NCBI RefSeq assembly: GCF_013374115.1
Contig: NZ_AP022673.1
Span: 2,752,001 to 2,816,000 of the forward strand
Direction: 5' to 3'
Source of the DNA: Sphingomonas sp. HMP9
GTDB lineage: Bacteria; Pseudomonadota; Alphaproteobacteria; Sphingomonadales; Sphingomonadaceae
DNA: 64,000 nt
The translations under genes and the position numbers were made by a program. This document shows positions 36,382 through 43,687 of this stretch, in pieces; the first letter of the stretch is position 1; each line of letters opens with the position of its first letter. The notes below the pieces were generated by a model that was given only the letters and a program-made list of their open reading frames with translations, was not told the DNA's origin and ran no database searches.

Positions 36382-36451
36382 GAAGGGTCCTCTCCCGACG
36401 CGCGTCTCCACGCGCCGGGATCGGTCGTTCCTTTGTACGAGGGCGTGGGGT

Positions 36452-37588
36452 TTAGTTGATCGTCACGCGGAAGAGTGCCGCGACCGATGTCCCGCCGAGC
36501 AATGTCGGAATCGTCGCACTCACCGTCTTCGTGCTCGCGTTGTACGAACCGGAGTAGAGCAGCAACGGTACGGTGACAGAGCCGTTGTCCGCCAGCGGAA
36601 CGCCGCCGGTGATACCCGTCACCAGGCAAGAGTTGCCCAGCGCGATGGCGCCGATCGAGATCGAGTTGGCGACATAGGTCGTGTTGGCCGGGATGATGTC
36701 GGTCAGCGTGACGTTGGACGCTGGCGTTCCCGTCGTGGCGTTGTTGACGACCAGGCAATATTGCACGACCGCGCCCGGGATCGCCTTCGGCGCGACGAGC
36801 AGATTGACCGGATCGGACAGCACCAGCTGCGACTTCGCCACGCTCAACGAGACATTGCGCGTGGTGATCTCGTAGCCGAGCGATGCGCGGCCCTGGCCGT
36901 TCAGCGCGGTGTCGAGGCCCAGACCATCCGAGTCGTTATCGGCAAAGACCACGTCGACGATGTTGTCGTCGTTAAGCGCGACACTGGCGGCCAGAGGCGT
37001 TCCCTGCGCGGCGATATCGCCACCCGCAGCCACTTGCGCGATCAACGTGATACCCGCGAGTGCGGCGCTCTGCGTGTTGGGGACGTCCGCAACGATGAAC
37101 ACGACCGCCGACGCATCGGCAGCGAGTTCATTGATGTAGGTCGCGGTATCGCTGCCGACCTCATACGTGCCGTTGTTGTTCCCATCGACGAAGATCTTGA
37201 TGTTGCTGACGTCGAGATTGTCGCCCGCGAACAATCCCTGGATCGGCGTCTGGCTGGTCGACAACAGGAAATCCTGCGTGCCGTTGGTGTTGTTGGTCAC
37301 CCTGAACGTCGTCACCGCGCCGGCCTGGCCGATCGCGACCTGCGTATTGGCGGGCTGGTTCGTGGAGACGGTGAGGTTGACCTTGCGATCGACCACGAAG
37401 CTGACCGCATTCGACGTCGCCGATTGCTGGACGCCGTTGACCGAATAGCTCGCCTGCGCCGTGTTGGTGACGGTCGTACCGGCGGCGGTACCTGCTAGTC
37501 CCGGTGCGGTCTGCGCCATGGCAGTACCGGCGGACACGATGGCGGCCGTACCGGCCAGCAGCGTGCGTATTACCCCTTTTGCGTACAT
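36452..37588 (-). CDS. Secreted DUF11-type protein
   Basis: 378 residues with a clear signal peptide (about residues 1-26, ending AGTAMAQ). Directly after it comes the shared domain TVTNTAQASYSVNGVQQ...SNAVSFVVDRKVNLTV. The middle is beta-rich and has calcium-type Asp/Asn loops (VDGNNNGTYEVGSDTATY, DNDSDGLGLD). The C-terminal part is a DUF11-like fold (PGAVVQYCLVVNNATTGTPA, TLTDIIPANTTYV) with a Cys pair. The start at 37588 follows AGGAAGACC. It sits 70 bases upstream of the giant barrel protein in the same operon and may be displayed by it, which is an inference from the shared domain. Confidence 0.75.
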   Translation of the reverse strand: MYAKGVIRTLLAGTAAIVSAGTAMAQTAPGLAGTAAGTTVTNTAQASYSVNGVQQSATSNAVSFVVDRKVNLTVSTNQPANTQVAIGQAGAVTTFRVTNNTNGTQDFLLSTSQTPIQGLFAGDNLDVSNIKIFVDGNNNGTYEVGSDTATYINELAADASAVVFIVADVPNTQSAALAGITLIAQVAAGGDIAAQGTPLAASVALNDDNIVDVVFADNDSDGLGLDTALNGQGRASLGYEITTRNVSLSVAKSQLVLSDPVNLLVAPKAIPGAVVQYCLVVNNATTGTPASNVTLTDIIPANTTYVANSISIGAIALGNSCLVTGITGGVPLADNGSVTVPLLLYSGSYNASTKTVSATIPTLLGGTSVAALFRVTIN

Positions 37589-37644
37589 TGTCAGGTCTTC
37601 CTTCTGTGATGGTTTTGGTCGGGAGTGGAGAGAGATTGGCCGGA

Positions 37645-38118
37645 TCATTTGAGGACGGCCTGAAACGCGAACTGGCCTTGCGAACCGGCCGCTAACGGGC
37701 TCGCGAGGCGCCACCGGACGCTGGTGACATCGTTAGGGCTCGCCGCGCGCGTGCTGCCGTCAGGGCTGCGGACGCGGAGGGTGGCGAGCGAACCGTAAGT
37801 CTTGCCGTCGACCGAGACGTCGGGCGCAGGCGAACCGGGATTGGCCGATCGGTAGGCGATCTGGCGCGGCAACGGGTTGTCGAGCACCACGTTCGCCAGC
37901 GGCTGAGCACCGCTGTTGCGATAGGCGAGGACGAAGATGACCTTGTCGCCCGGCGTCACCTTGGTCGGCTTCACCAGCGTGACTCGGGTGGTGCCGTCGG
38001 GCGCGGCGCTGCGCGCCTCGACCAGGATGCTGCTGGTGACCTGCAACGGGCCGGCTGCAGCAGACGCGACAGCGGCGGTGGCAACCAGAACGGCGGCGAT
38101 CATTGGACGCGTAATCAT
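37645..38118 (-). CDS. Small secreted single-domain DUF11-like protein
   Basis: 157 residues: signal peptide (residues 1-22, AAVLVATAAVASAAAG), then one complete beta-sandwich of the DUF11 kind (VTPGDKVIFVLAYRNSGAQP, LANVVLDNPLPRQIAYRSAN, VRWRLASPLAAGSQGQFAF). DUF11 domains are usually repeated modules of large surface proteins; here one forms the whole protein. Start 38118 follows GAGGAGCC. It is the second gene of the operon and ends 56 bases before the next gene starts. Confidence 0.75.
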   Translation of the reverse strand: MITRPMIAAVLVATAAVASAAAGPLQVTSSILVEARSAAPDGTTRVTLVKPTKVTPGDKVIFVLAYRNSGAQPLANVVLDNPLPRQIAYRSANPGSPAPDVSVDGKTYGSLATLRVRSPDGSTRAASPNDVTSVRWRLASPLAAGSQGQFAFQAVLK

Positions 38119-38129
38119 GGCTTGGCTCC

Positions 38130-39146
38130 TCATTGAATCTTGGTTTTGAACTGGACGATATGGCTGGATCCGCCGGCAACCCGGCCGAGCGCGACGGTGA
38201 TGCCGGCGCCCTGCGCGGTGGTCGGGTCGAAGCGCCCGGCGTCGTCGTCGACGCCGTCGCTGAGCGGCGCGCCGTCGAGCGTCAGGCTGCCGGGGACGAA
38301 GACGGTGCCCACAGGGATCGGGTCGGCGATCCGCGCGCCGGTGACGGCATCGGTGAAGCGCGCCTCGAGCGTGTAGGTGATGACCGCGTCGCGCACCGCA
38401 TTCTGCGATCCGTCGGCGGCGCGGACCGACTGGCTCTTGAGCAGCACCGGGCCCGCGACCGCCGTGCCGAGCGGAACCGAGACGGTGGCGAGGGCGCCGG
38501 TCGGTCCGACAACCGCATCGCCGCCGCCGTCGCCCGCGCCGGGATAGACACTGCCGTTCGCGCCGGATCCCGTCGTCGAGCGCGCGGTGACGGTCAACAC
38601 GGCATTCGTGGTGCCGCCCTCGGGCGTCGCAACCAGAATCACGAGCAGCTTGATCGACTGGCCGGGCGTCAGAAGCGGCGTCCGGCCATCGACGGGCGCA
38701 ACGTCCTTGGCAGGATCGTAGAGGCCGTCGTCATCGGCATCGATCACCAGGGCGCGCACCGTGGCCGCGCCGGGCGATACCGATGCGGTTAGGGCGAAGG
38801 ATTCTATGCCATTGTCCAGATTGGTCAGCGTGAAGGGAATGGCGACCGGTTGCGCGGACACGACGATCGCGCCCTGTCCGTCGCGGCCCAGCGCCACGTC
38901 GAGGCGCTCGGCGACGATGATCGTGACGGTGTTCGAACGGGTCGACTGCGCCGTACCGTCGGCATCATACCCAAGGCCCGCGGTATTGACGATCGGCGTA
39001 CCCGCCGGCGTGCCGGTCGAGGTCGCGACCGGTGGCGTCTGGGCGAGCAACGGCTGCGACAATCCCGCACCCAGGATACAGGACAGCAGGCAGGGTGCCG
39101 CTGCGACGCGTCGAAACCGTCCTCTGCTTCCCCCATGCTGTGCCAT
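38130..39146 (-). CDS. Secreted DUF11-type protein, first gene of the operon
   Basis: 338 residues from ATG 39146. The signal peptide (basic start, CLLSCILGAGLSQPLLAQ) is followed by the shared domain GTPIVNTAGLGYDADGTAQS...SNTVTIIVAERLDVAL. The middle holds Asp-rich turns (VIDADDDGLYDPAKD) and the C-terminal part is DUF11-like (VITYTLEARFTDAVTGAR, PVGTVFVPGSLTLDG). A GTG at 39203 is also in frame but would add 19 residues before the signal peptide. The promoter must lie in the AT-rich 315 bases upstream. Function unknown. Confidence 0.72.
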   Translation of the reverse strand: MAQHGGSRGRFRRVAAAPCLLSCILGAGLSQPLLAQTPPVATSTGTPAGTPIVNTAGLGYDADGTAQSTRSNTVTIIVAERLDVALGRDGQGAIVVSAQPVAIPFTLTNLDNGIESFALTASVSPGAATVRALVIDADDDGLYDPAKDVAPVDGRTPLLTPGQSIKLLVILVATPEGGTTNAVLTVTARSTTGSGANGSVYPGAGDGGGDAVVGPTGALATVSVPLGTAVAGPVLLKSQSVRAADGSQNAVRDAVITYTLEARFTDAVTGARIADPIPVGTVFVPGSLTLDGAPLSDGVDDDAGRFDPTTAQGAGITVALGRVAGGSSHIVQFKTKIQ

Positions 39147-39305
39147 CAGACGAATCAATTTTGTCCCAATCGCTAAGATCGGGAACAAATTGTCCGAAGC
39201 CACTTAATCAAATACTACGAAATCAAAATGGGATGCGAAACCCGAACTATAGTAGTTAACGTGACAAAATCCGTTTTGCTGGAGATGATCAGTTCATAAT
39301 ACCCA

Positions 39306-39326
39306 AAACGATATCTTTCATCGTTT
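39306..39326. promoter_or_regulatory. Candidate operator, AAACGAT-N7-ATCGTTT
   Basis: Perfect 7-bp inverted repeat with a 7-base spacer, 160 bases before the first gene of the secreted-protein operon. Size and symmetry fit a winged-helix dimer site, and the gene for such a protein lies just upstream. The link is inferred. Confidence 0.4.
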
Positions 39327-39390
39327 CCGTTCGATTGTTCGGATATCCAAATCCATAATGACTATATTTATGGAGACGTTGCCCAGACGC

Positions 39391-39440
39391 AAAAAGACCG
39401 GCCACGCCACGTCTCCGAAGAAGACGCGTCGTGGCCGGTC
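39391..39440 (-). terminator. Rho-independent terminator of the winged-helix regulator gene
   Basis: 11-bp stem GACCGGCCACG / CGTGGCCGGTC (39396-39406 with 39430-39440), an inner stem CGTCT/AGACG, and on the minus strand a TTTTT run straight after the stem (39391-39395). It lies 21 bases past the regulator stop and isolates it from the operon downstream. Confidence 0.88.
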
Positions 39441-39461
39441 GTGGCAGGCGTGGGGCTAGGG

Positions 39462-39923
39462 TTAGTCGCGGAGAAGCGCGCGCAGATACGCCTTCATCTG
39501 CTGGTCGCCATTATGGCTCAGCGATATCTCGACCCGCCGCCGATCGGTCGGATCGATGACGCGGTCGATCAGCTTCAGCTTGTGGAGATGTTCGATCCAA
39601 CGCTGCGACGTGGTGACGGGCGCGTCGGACATGCTGACCAGCGCCTTGATGTTCATCGGCATCCGGTCTTCGCGCGCGGCGAACAGCGCGAGGAGCATGT
39701 CCCAGGCCGGTTCGTGAAACAATTCGGCGGGCAGGAACTGCCGTCGCAATCGTCGTTGGGCCAGCACGGCATTCGCGTGCTTCACGAGGGCCGCGTCGTT
39801 CGGCTCGCCGCCTGCAAGTACAGGCTCGGCTGCTCTCTCCACCCGTCCGTTGAACTCTTCGGCTACCGCCGACAGCTTGGCAGTCAGATCCTTGATCAAG
39901 TCCACCACGGTCTCGTTCTTCAC
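39462..39923 (-). CDS. MarR-like winged-helix transcriptional regulator
   Basis: 153 residues. N-terminal helix about 1-35, then a winged helix: AWDMLLALFAAREDRMPMNI, the recognition region APVTTSQRWIEHLHKLKLID, and the wing RVIDPTDRRRVEISLSHNG. The DPTDRRR wing is typical of MarR relatives. Ligand unknown. It is followed by a strong terminator and then by the secreted-protein operon on the same strand, with inverted repeats in between, so control of that operon is a fair guess. The gene is flanked by AT-rich DNA on both sides. Confidence 0.82.
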   Translation of the reverse strand: MKNETVVDLIKDLTAKLSAVAEEFNGRVERAAEPVLAGGEPNDAALVKHANAVLAQRRLRRQFLPAELFHEPAWDMLLALFAAREDRMPMNIKALVSMSDAPVTTSQRWIEHLHKLKLIDRVIDPTDRRRVEISLSHNGDQQMKAYLRALLRD

Positions 39924-40392
39924 ACAAGGCCCCCCGTTGCCTGTTGATACCGTTACGTGATCGCTCGGCGCATGTTTGCGGCTTGTACCGCTATGTCATG
40001 CACCGCCGACCATCCCAGACGCCAGGCTGAGACACCCCGACCTTCCAACCAGCAGCAGGATTTCGAACATAGGCCCCTGAGGAACTAACTGCACAAACAT
40101 CCGGAAACCGACCACAGTATATTTAAGTACGGTTATCAAAACGATTATATGCAAATATGTCCACTCTGAACGCAATTTAATATTCTAACCCAGATCAATT
40201 CTGCATGTGTGCCAAAGTGATTTTGTTTTTTATTAAGCCGATCTGGCGACGTCGAACACGGGACCCTCAGCCCGCCCGCTGGCCGTCAAGTGCGCGTCGG
40301 ACACCGTAATTTGCGACGAAACGATATCGAACCGTCCCATAGTCCGATCGAACGTGCCATGCGTTAGGCATCGATCGAAGCGAAAGGGTATC
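39924..40392. other. AT-rich intergenic region before the type III PKS cluster
   Basis: 469 bases without a supported gene. The centre (about 40095-40240) is the most AT-rich part of the window, with runs such as attttgttttttattaagcc and aatttaatattc. It contains the divergent promoters of the winged-helix gene and the polyketide cluster. I found no clear RNA gene or mobile-element remnant. Confidence 0.6.
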
Positions 40393-41457
40393 GTGTCCGC
40401 CTATCTCAATGCCGTCGGGTCCGCTGTTCCCGGTCACGATATCCACGCGGCGTTCATCGCCTGGGCGCGGTCGCGGGTCGATGCCCGGACGGAACGCGTG
40501 TTCGACCGGATGGCGTCGCGGTCGGGCATCGGGCATCGCTGGTCGGTGCTGCCGCCCACCGCGAATGGCGGCTCGCCGGTCGACGATGCAGGCTTCTATG
40601 CCGTCGAACCCCATCCGGGCACCGCGGCGCGAATGACGCTGTATGCCGAGCACGCACCCGACCTCGCCATCCGCGCGATCGAGGCGTTGCGGGCCAAGGT
40701 CGCCGTCGCGGGTATCACGCATCTCGTGGTGGCGAGTTGCACCGGCTTCGTCGCGCCGGGGATCGACCAGATCATCGCCCGCCGGCTTGGCCTTTCGTCG
40801 AGCGTCGAGCGGCTGCTGATCGGCTTCATGGGGTGTTACGCAGCGATCGTCGCGTTGCGGAGCGCGCGGCATATCGTCCGTTCCGAGCCCGCCGCGCGCG
40901 TGCTGGTCGTGACGGTCGAGCTGTCCACGCTGCACCTGCAACCGGCCGACGACATCGAGGCGCTGTTGGCGATGCTGCAGTTCGGCGATGGTGCCGCCGC
41001 CGCGCTGGTGACGGCGGATGCGACCGGGTTCGCGCTCGAAGCGCCGTTCGCCGCGGCATTGCCCGATAGCGAGCAGCTGATCCGCTGGGACGTCACCGAT
41101 GCGGGCTTTGCGATGCATTTGTCGGGCGAGGTGCCGGGGCGGATCGCCGCAGCGCTGTCCGACGAGGAATTCCGCACGATCGTGAGTGCCGGCCAGCCGC
41201 CGGAGTCGATCGACGGCTGGGCGGTCCATGCCGGCGGACGATCGATCCTCGATGCGGTCGAGCATGCGATGCACCTCAATCCCGACGCACTGGCGGAATC
41301 GCGGCAGGTGCTGGCGGACAATGGCAACATGTCGTCGGCGACGTTGATGTTCGTGTTCGAGCGCTTGCTCGCCGGGCCACCGGTCGAGCATGGCGTGGCG
41401 CTGGCGTTCGGACCGGGCCTCGCCGCGGAGGGCTTCGGGTTCCGGAGCGCGGCATGA
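40393..41457 (+). CDS. Type III polyketide synthase
   Basis: 354-residue chalcone-synthase-like enzyme that extends an acyl-CoA starter with malonyl-CoA and cyclises the chain, typically to pyrones, resorcinols or phloroglucinols. Catalytic triad is complete: Cys116 in VVASCTGF, His279 in WAVHAGG, and Asn312 in DNGNMSSATLMF. The GFMGCYAAIVAL segment after the active Cys is typical of bacterial members. Start GTG 40393 with AAAGGG upstream. It overlaps the methyltransferase gene by four bases (ATGA). The starter is unknown; an acyl chain is likely given the oxidoreductase and methyltransferase partners. Confidence 0.93.
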   Translation: MSAYLNAVGSAVPGHDIHAAFIAWARSRVDARTERVFDRMASRSGIGHRWSVLPPTANGGSPVDDAGFYAVEPHPGTAARMTLYAEHAPDLAIRAIEALRAKVAVAGITHLVVASCTGFVAPGIDQIIARRLGLSSSVERLLIGFMGCYAAIVALRSARHIVRSEPAARVLVVTVELSTLHLQPADDIEALLAMLQFGDGAAAALVTADATGFALEAPFAAALPDSEQLIRWDVTDAGFAMHLSGEVPGRIAAALSDEEFRTIVSAGQPPESIDGWAVHAGGRSILDAVEHAMHLNPDALAESRQVLADNGNMSSATLMFVFERLLAGPPVEHGVALAFGPGLAAEGFGFRSAA

Positions 41458-42134
41458 GCCTCGCGGTCCGCAGCCAGGCCGAAGAGCTGATGGATGCCGA
41501 TGATCTCGACGCGGCGACCTATGCCGACGTGGTCGGCGATCTCGCGACGGTCAACACGGTGACGATGGCGCGCCGCCCGACGCTCGACTTTCTCAGCCGC
41601 GCGACCGCGGGGCGACGGAGCTTCCGGTTGCTCGATGTCGGGTTCGGCGATGGCGACATGCTCCGCCGGATCGCGCGCTGGGCGAAGGCAAAAAATATCG
41701 AGGCCGAGTTGGTCGGCGTCGATCTCAACCCGCGCAGCGAACAGGCGGCGCGGGCACATGGCGGCGACATCCGCTATGTCACGGGCGACTATGCCGACCT
41801 TGCGCATGAGCCGTGGGACGTGATCGTCAGCAGCCTCGTCGCGCATCACATGAGCCACGACCAACTGGTCGCGTTCCTGCGGTTCATGGAAATGCAGGCC
41901 CGAGCCGGGTGGTTCGTCAACGACCTCCACCGCCACGGGTTCGCGCATTGGGGCTTCCCGGTTCTGGCGACGATCGCACGCTGGCACCCGATCGTCCGGC
42001 ACGACGGCACGTTGTCGATCGCGCGCAGCTATCGCCCCGACGAATGGCCGCCGCTGCTTGCCGAGGCCGGCATCACCCAGGCGAAGGTCCGCCGCGTCTT
42101 GCCGTTCCGGTTATGCGTCGAACGCCTGCGCTGA
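41454..42134 (+). CDS. SAM-dependent methyltransferase of the type III PKS cluster
   Basis: 226 residues. Class I methyltransferase fold: motif I FRLLDVGFGDGDMLRRIA near residue 58, a second-strand acidic residue in ELVGVDLNPRS, then WDVIVSSLVAHHMSHDQLV and a WFVNDLHRHGFAHW segment with several His. The family of such proteins often methylates oxygen or carbon on polyketide or quinone rings. It overlaps the PKS (4 bases) and the FAD enzyme (22 bases), so it is made together with them. Acting on the PKS product is inferred from this. Confidence 0.88.
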   Translation: MSLAVRSQAEELMDADDLDAATYADVVGDLATVNTVTMARRPTLDFLSRATAGRRSFRLLDVGFGDGDMLRRIARWAKAKNIEAELVGVDLNPRSEQAARAHGGDIRYVTGDYADLAHEPWDVIVSSLVAHHMSHDQLVAFLRFMEMQARAGWFVNDLHRHGFAHWGFPVLATIARWHPIVRHDGTLSIARSYRPDEWPPLLAEAGITQAKVRRVLPFRLCVERLR

Positions 42135-43201
42135 TCGTCGGCGGCGGGCTCGCCGGCACCGCGACCGCGATCCAGCTCGCGCGCGCCGGCCTGCCGCATC
42201 TGCTCGTCGAGCGATCGCGCGAGACCGGCGATGCGATCTGCGGCGGGTTCCTGAGCTGGCGCACGCTGGAGACGCTCGGCGGGCTCGGGATCGACCCCGA
42301 CACGCTGAACCCCGAACGCGTGACGCGCGCCCGCATTTTCGCGGGTAATCGCCGTGCGGAGGCCGCCCTGCCCCATCCGGCGGTCTCGGTCTCGCGTCGT
42401 CGGCTCGATACCGTCCTGCTGGCCGAAGCCCAACGGCTTGGAACGCCGGTCGAGCGCGGGATCACCGTGCGCGAGATCGACGGGACGAGCGCACGGCTCG
42501 CGGACGGCGCGACGATCTCGGCCGACGCGCTGTTCCTTGCCAGCGGCAAGCACGACGTTCGCGGCATGGCACGCCCCGAGGACGCGCGCGGCGCCGACCC
42601 GACCCTGGGGATCCGGGTGCGGATCACGCCCTCGCCGGCACTGCGCACAGCGCTCGCCCGCGGAATCGAGCTGCATCTGTTCGACCGCGGCTATGCCGGC
42701 CTGGCGATGCAGGAGGACGGCACCGCGAACCTGTGCATGGCCGTGCATCGTTCCAGGCTCCAGGCTGCGGGCTCCCCCGCGCAACTGCTCGACGCACTGG
42801 GACGAGACATGCCAGCACTTGGCGAATGGGTTGCGCTGATCGCGCCGAACACCCCGATCGATGCGATCGCCAACGTCCCCTATGGCTGGCGCCAACGCAC
42901 CGGCGTCGATGCGATCTTCCGGCTCGGCGACCAGGCGGGTGTCATCCCCTCGCTCGCCGGCGAGGGCATGGGCATCGCGCTAGCCAGCGGAGTCGCGGCG
43001 GCCAACGCGTACGTCGTCGGCGGCCCCGCCTCCGCCGCGCACTGGCAGAAGGACTTCGCCCGCCGTCTCGCCCGCCCGATCGGTATCGCCGGCATCGTCC
43101 GCCATATCGCCGAAAGCGAACGCGCCGCGTGGCTGCTCCCGTTCATGCGGCCCGCACTGATCCAGGTCATCGCCAACGCAACCAGAATGGGCCAATCTTG
43201 A
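42113..43201 (+). CDS. FAD-dependent oxidoreductase (monooxygenase/geranylgeranyl-reductase-like) of the PKS cluster
   Basis: 362 residues. FAD-binding GGGLAGTATAIQLARAG at the N-terminus, Glu-Arg end of the second strand (LLVERSRETGD), and the second FAD motif RLGDQAGVIPSLAGEGMGIAL near residue 270. This is the group of class A flavoprotein hydroxylases and related reductases. In the cluster it could hydroxylate or oxidise the aromatic product, for example to a quinol or quinone. It starts 22 bases inside the methyltransferase gene. Substrate is unproven. Confidence 0.9.
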   Translation: MRRTPALIVGGGLAGTATAIQLARAGLPHLLVERSRETGDAICGGFLSWRTLETLGGLGIDPDTLNPERVTRARIFAGNRRAEAALPHPAVSVSRRRLDTVLLAEAQRLGTPVERGITVREIDGTSARLADGATISADALFLASGKHDVRGMARPEDARGADPTLGIRVRITPSPALRTALARGIELHLFDRGYAGLAMQEDGTANLCMAVHRSRLQAAGSPAQLLDALGRDMPALGEWVALIAPNTPIDAIANVPYGWRQRTGVDAIFRLGDQAGVIPSLAGEGMGIALASGVAAANAYVVGGPASAAHWQKDFARRLARPIGIAGIVRHIAESERAAWLLPFMRPALIQVIANATRMGQS

Positions 43202-43232
43202 AATACGCGCCGCCAGCACGAGATGCATGCTT

Positions 43233-43643
43233 ATGGACCAGCTCAATCTTTCCGAGGCCGAATGGCGCAAGCGGCAAACCCCCGAACAATATCACGTGTT
43301 GCGCGAGGCGGGCACCGAGCGCGCCTTTGCCGGCGTCCTGAACGATACCAAGGCCGACGGCATCTATCGGTGCGCGGCGTGCAGCAACGAACTGTTCGAC
43401 AGCGCCGACAAATATGATTCCGGTTCGGGCTGGCCCAGCTTCACCCAGCCGATCGGCCCCGACGCGGTCACCGATCACGCCGATCGCAGCCACGGGATGA
43501 CGCGCGTCGAAACGCGGTGCGCGCGCTGCGACAGCCATATGGGGCACGTCTTCCCGGACGGTCCGCCGCCGACCGGGCAACGCTATTGCATGAATTCGCT
43601 GTCACTCGAATTCCGACCGCGCAAAGCGAACGTCGCGGCCTGA
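43233..43643 (+). CDS. msrB: Peptide-methionine (R)-S-oxide reductase
   Basis: 136-residue MsrB that repairs R-methionine sulfoxide in proteins. Two zinc CxxC pairs are present (CAAC near residue 48 and CARC near residue 97), with SGSGWPSFTQPI, HMGHVFPDG and the catalytic Cys in RYCMNSLSLEF. Start ATG 43233 (MDQLNLSEAEW); an ATG six bases earlier is also possible. Separated from the PKS cluster by only 31 bases, but with no obvious functional link. Confidence 0.95.
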   Translation: MDQLNLSEAEWRKRQTPEQYHVLREAGTERAFAGVLNDTKADGIYRCAACSNELFDSADKYDSGSGWPSFTQPIGPDAVTDHADRSHGMTRVETRCARCDSHMGHVFPDGPPPTGQRYCMNSLSLEFRPRKANVAA

Positions 43644-43687
43644 TGCCGCTTGTAGGGCGGGACCATCGCGCGTAATTCTGCGGCCAC

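Larger units (their letters stand above)
39147..39461. other. AT-rich control region of the secreted-protein operon
   Basis: 315 bases, clearly lower in GC than the surroundings. Contents: an AACTA-TAG-TAGTT palindrome at 39245-39257; a perfect AAACGAT-N7-ATCGTTT inverted repeat at 39306-39326; and the terminator of the upstream regulator gene at 39391-39440. No gene is visible. Probably the promoter and operator region for the operon that starts at 39146. Confidence 0.6.

Noticed and set aside
39924..40392. A mobile-element scar in the AT-rich intergenic DNA
   Set aside because: The base composition is odd, but I found no terminal repeats, target duplications or transposase remnant.
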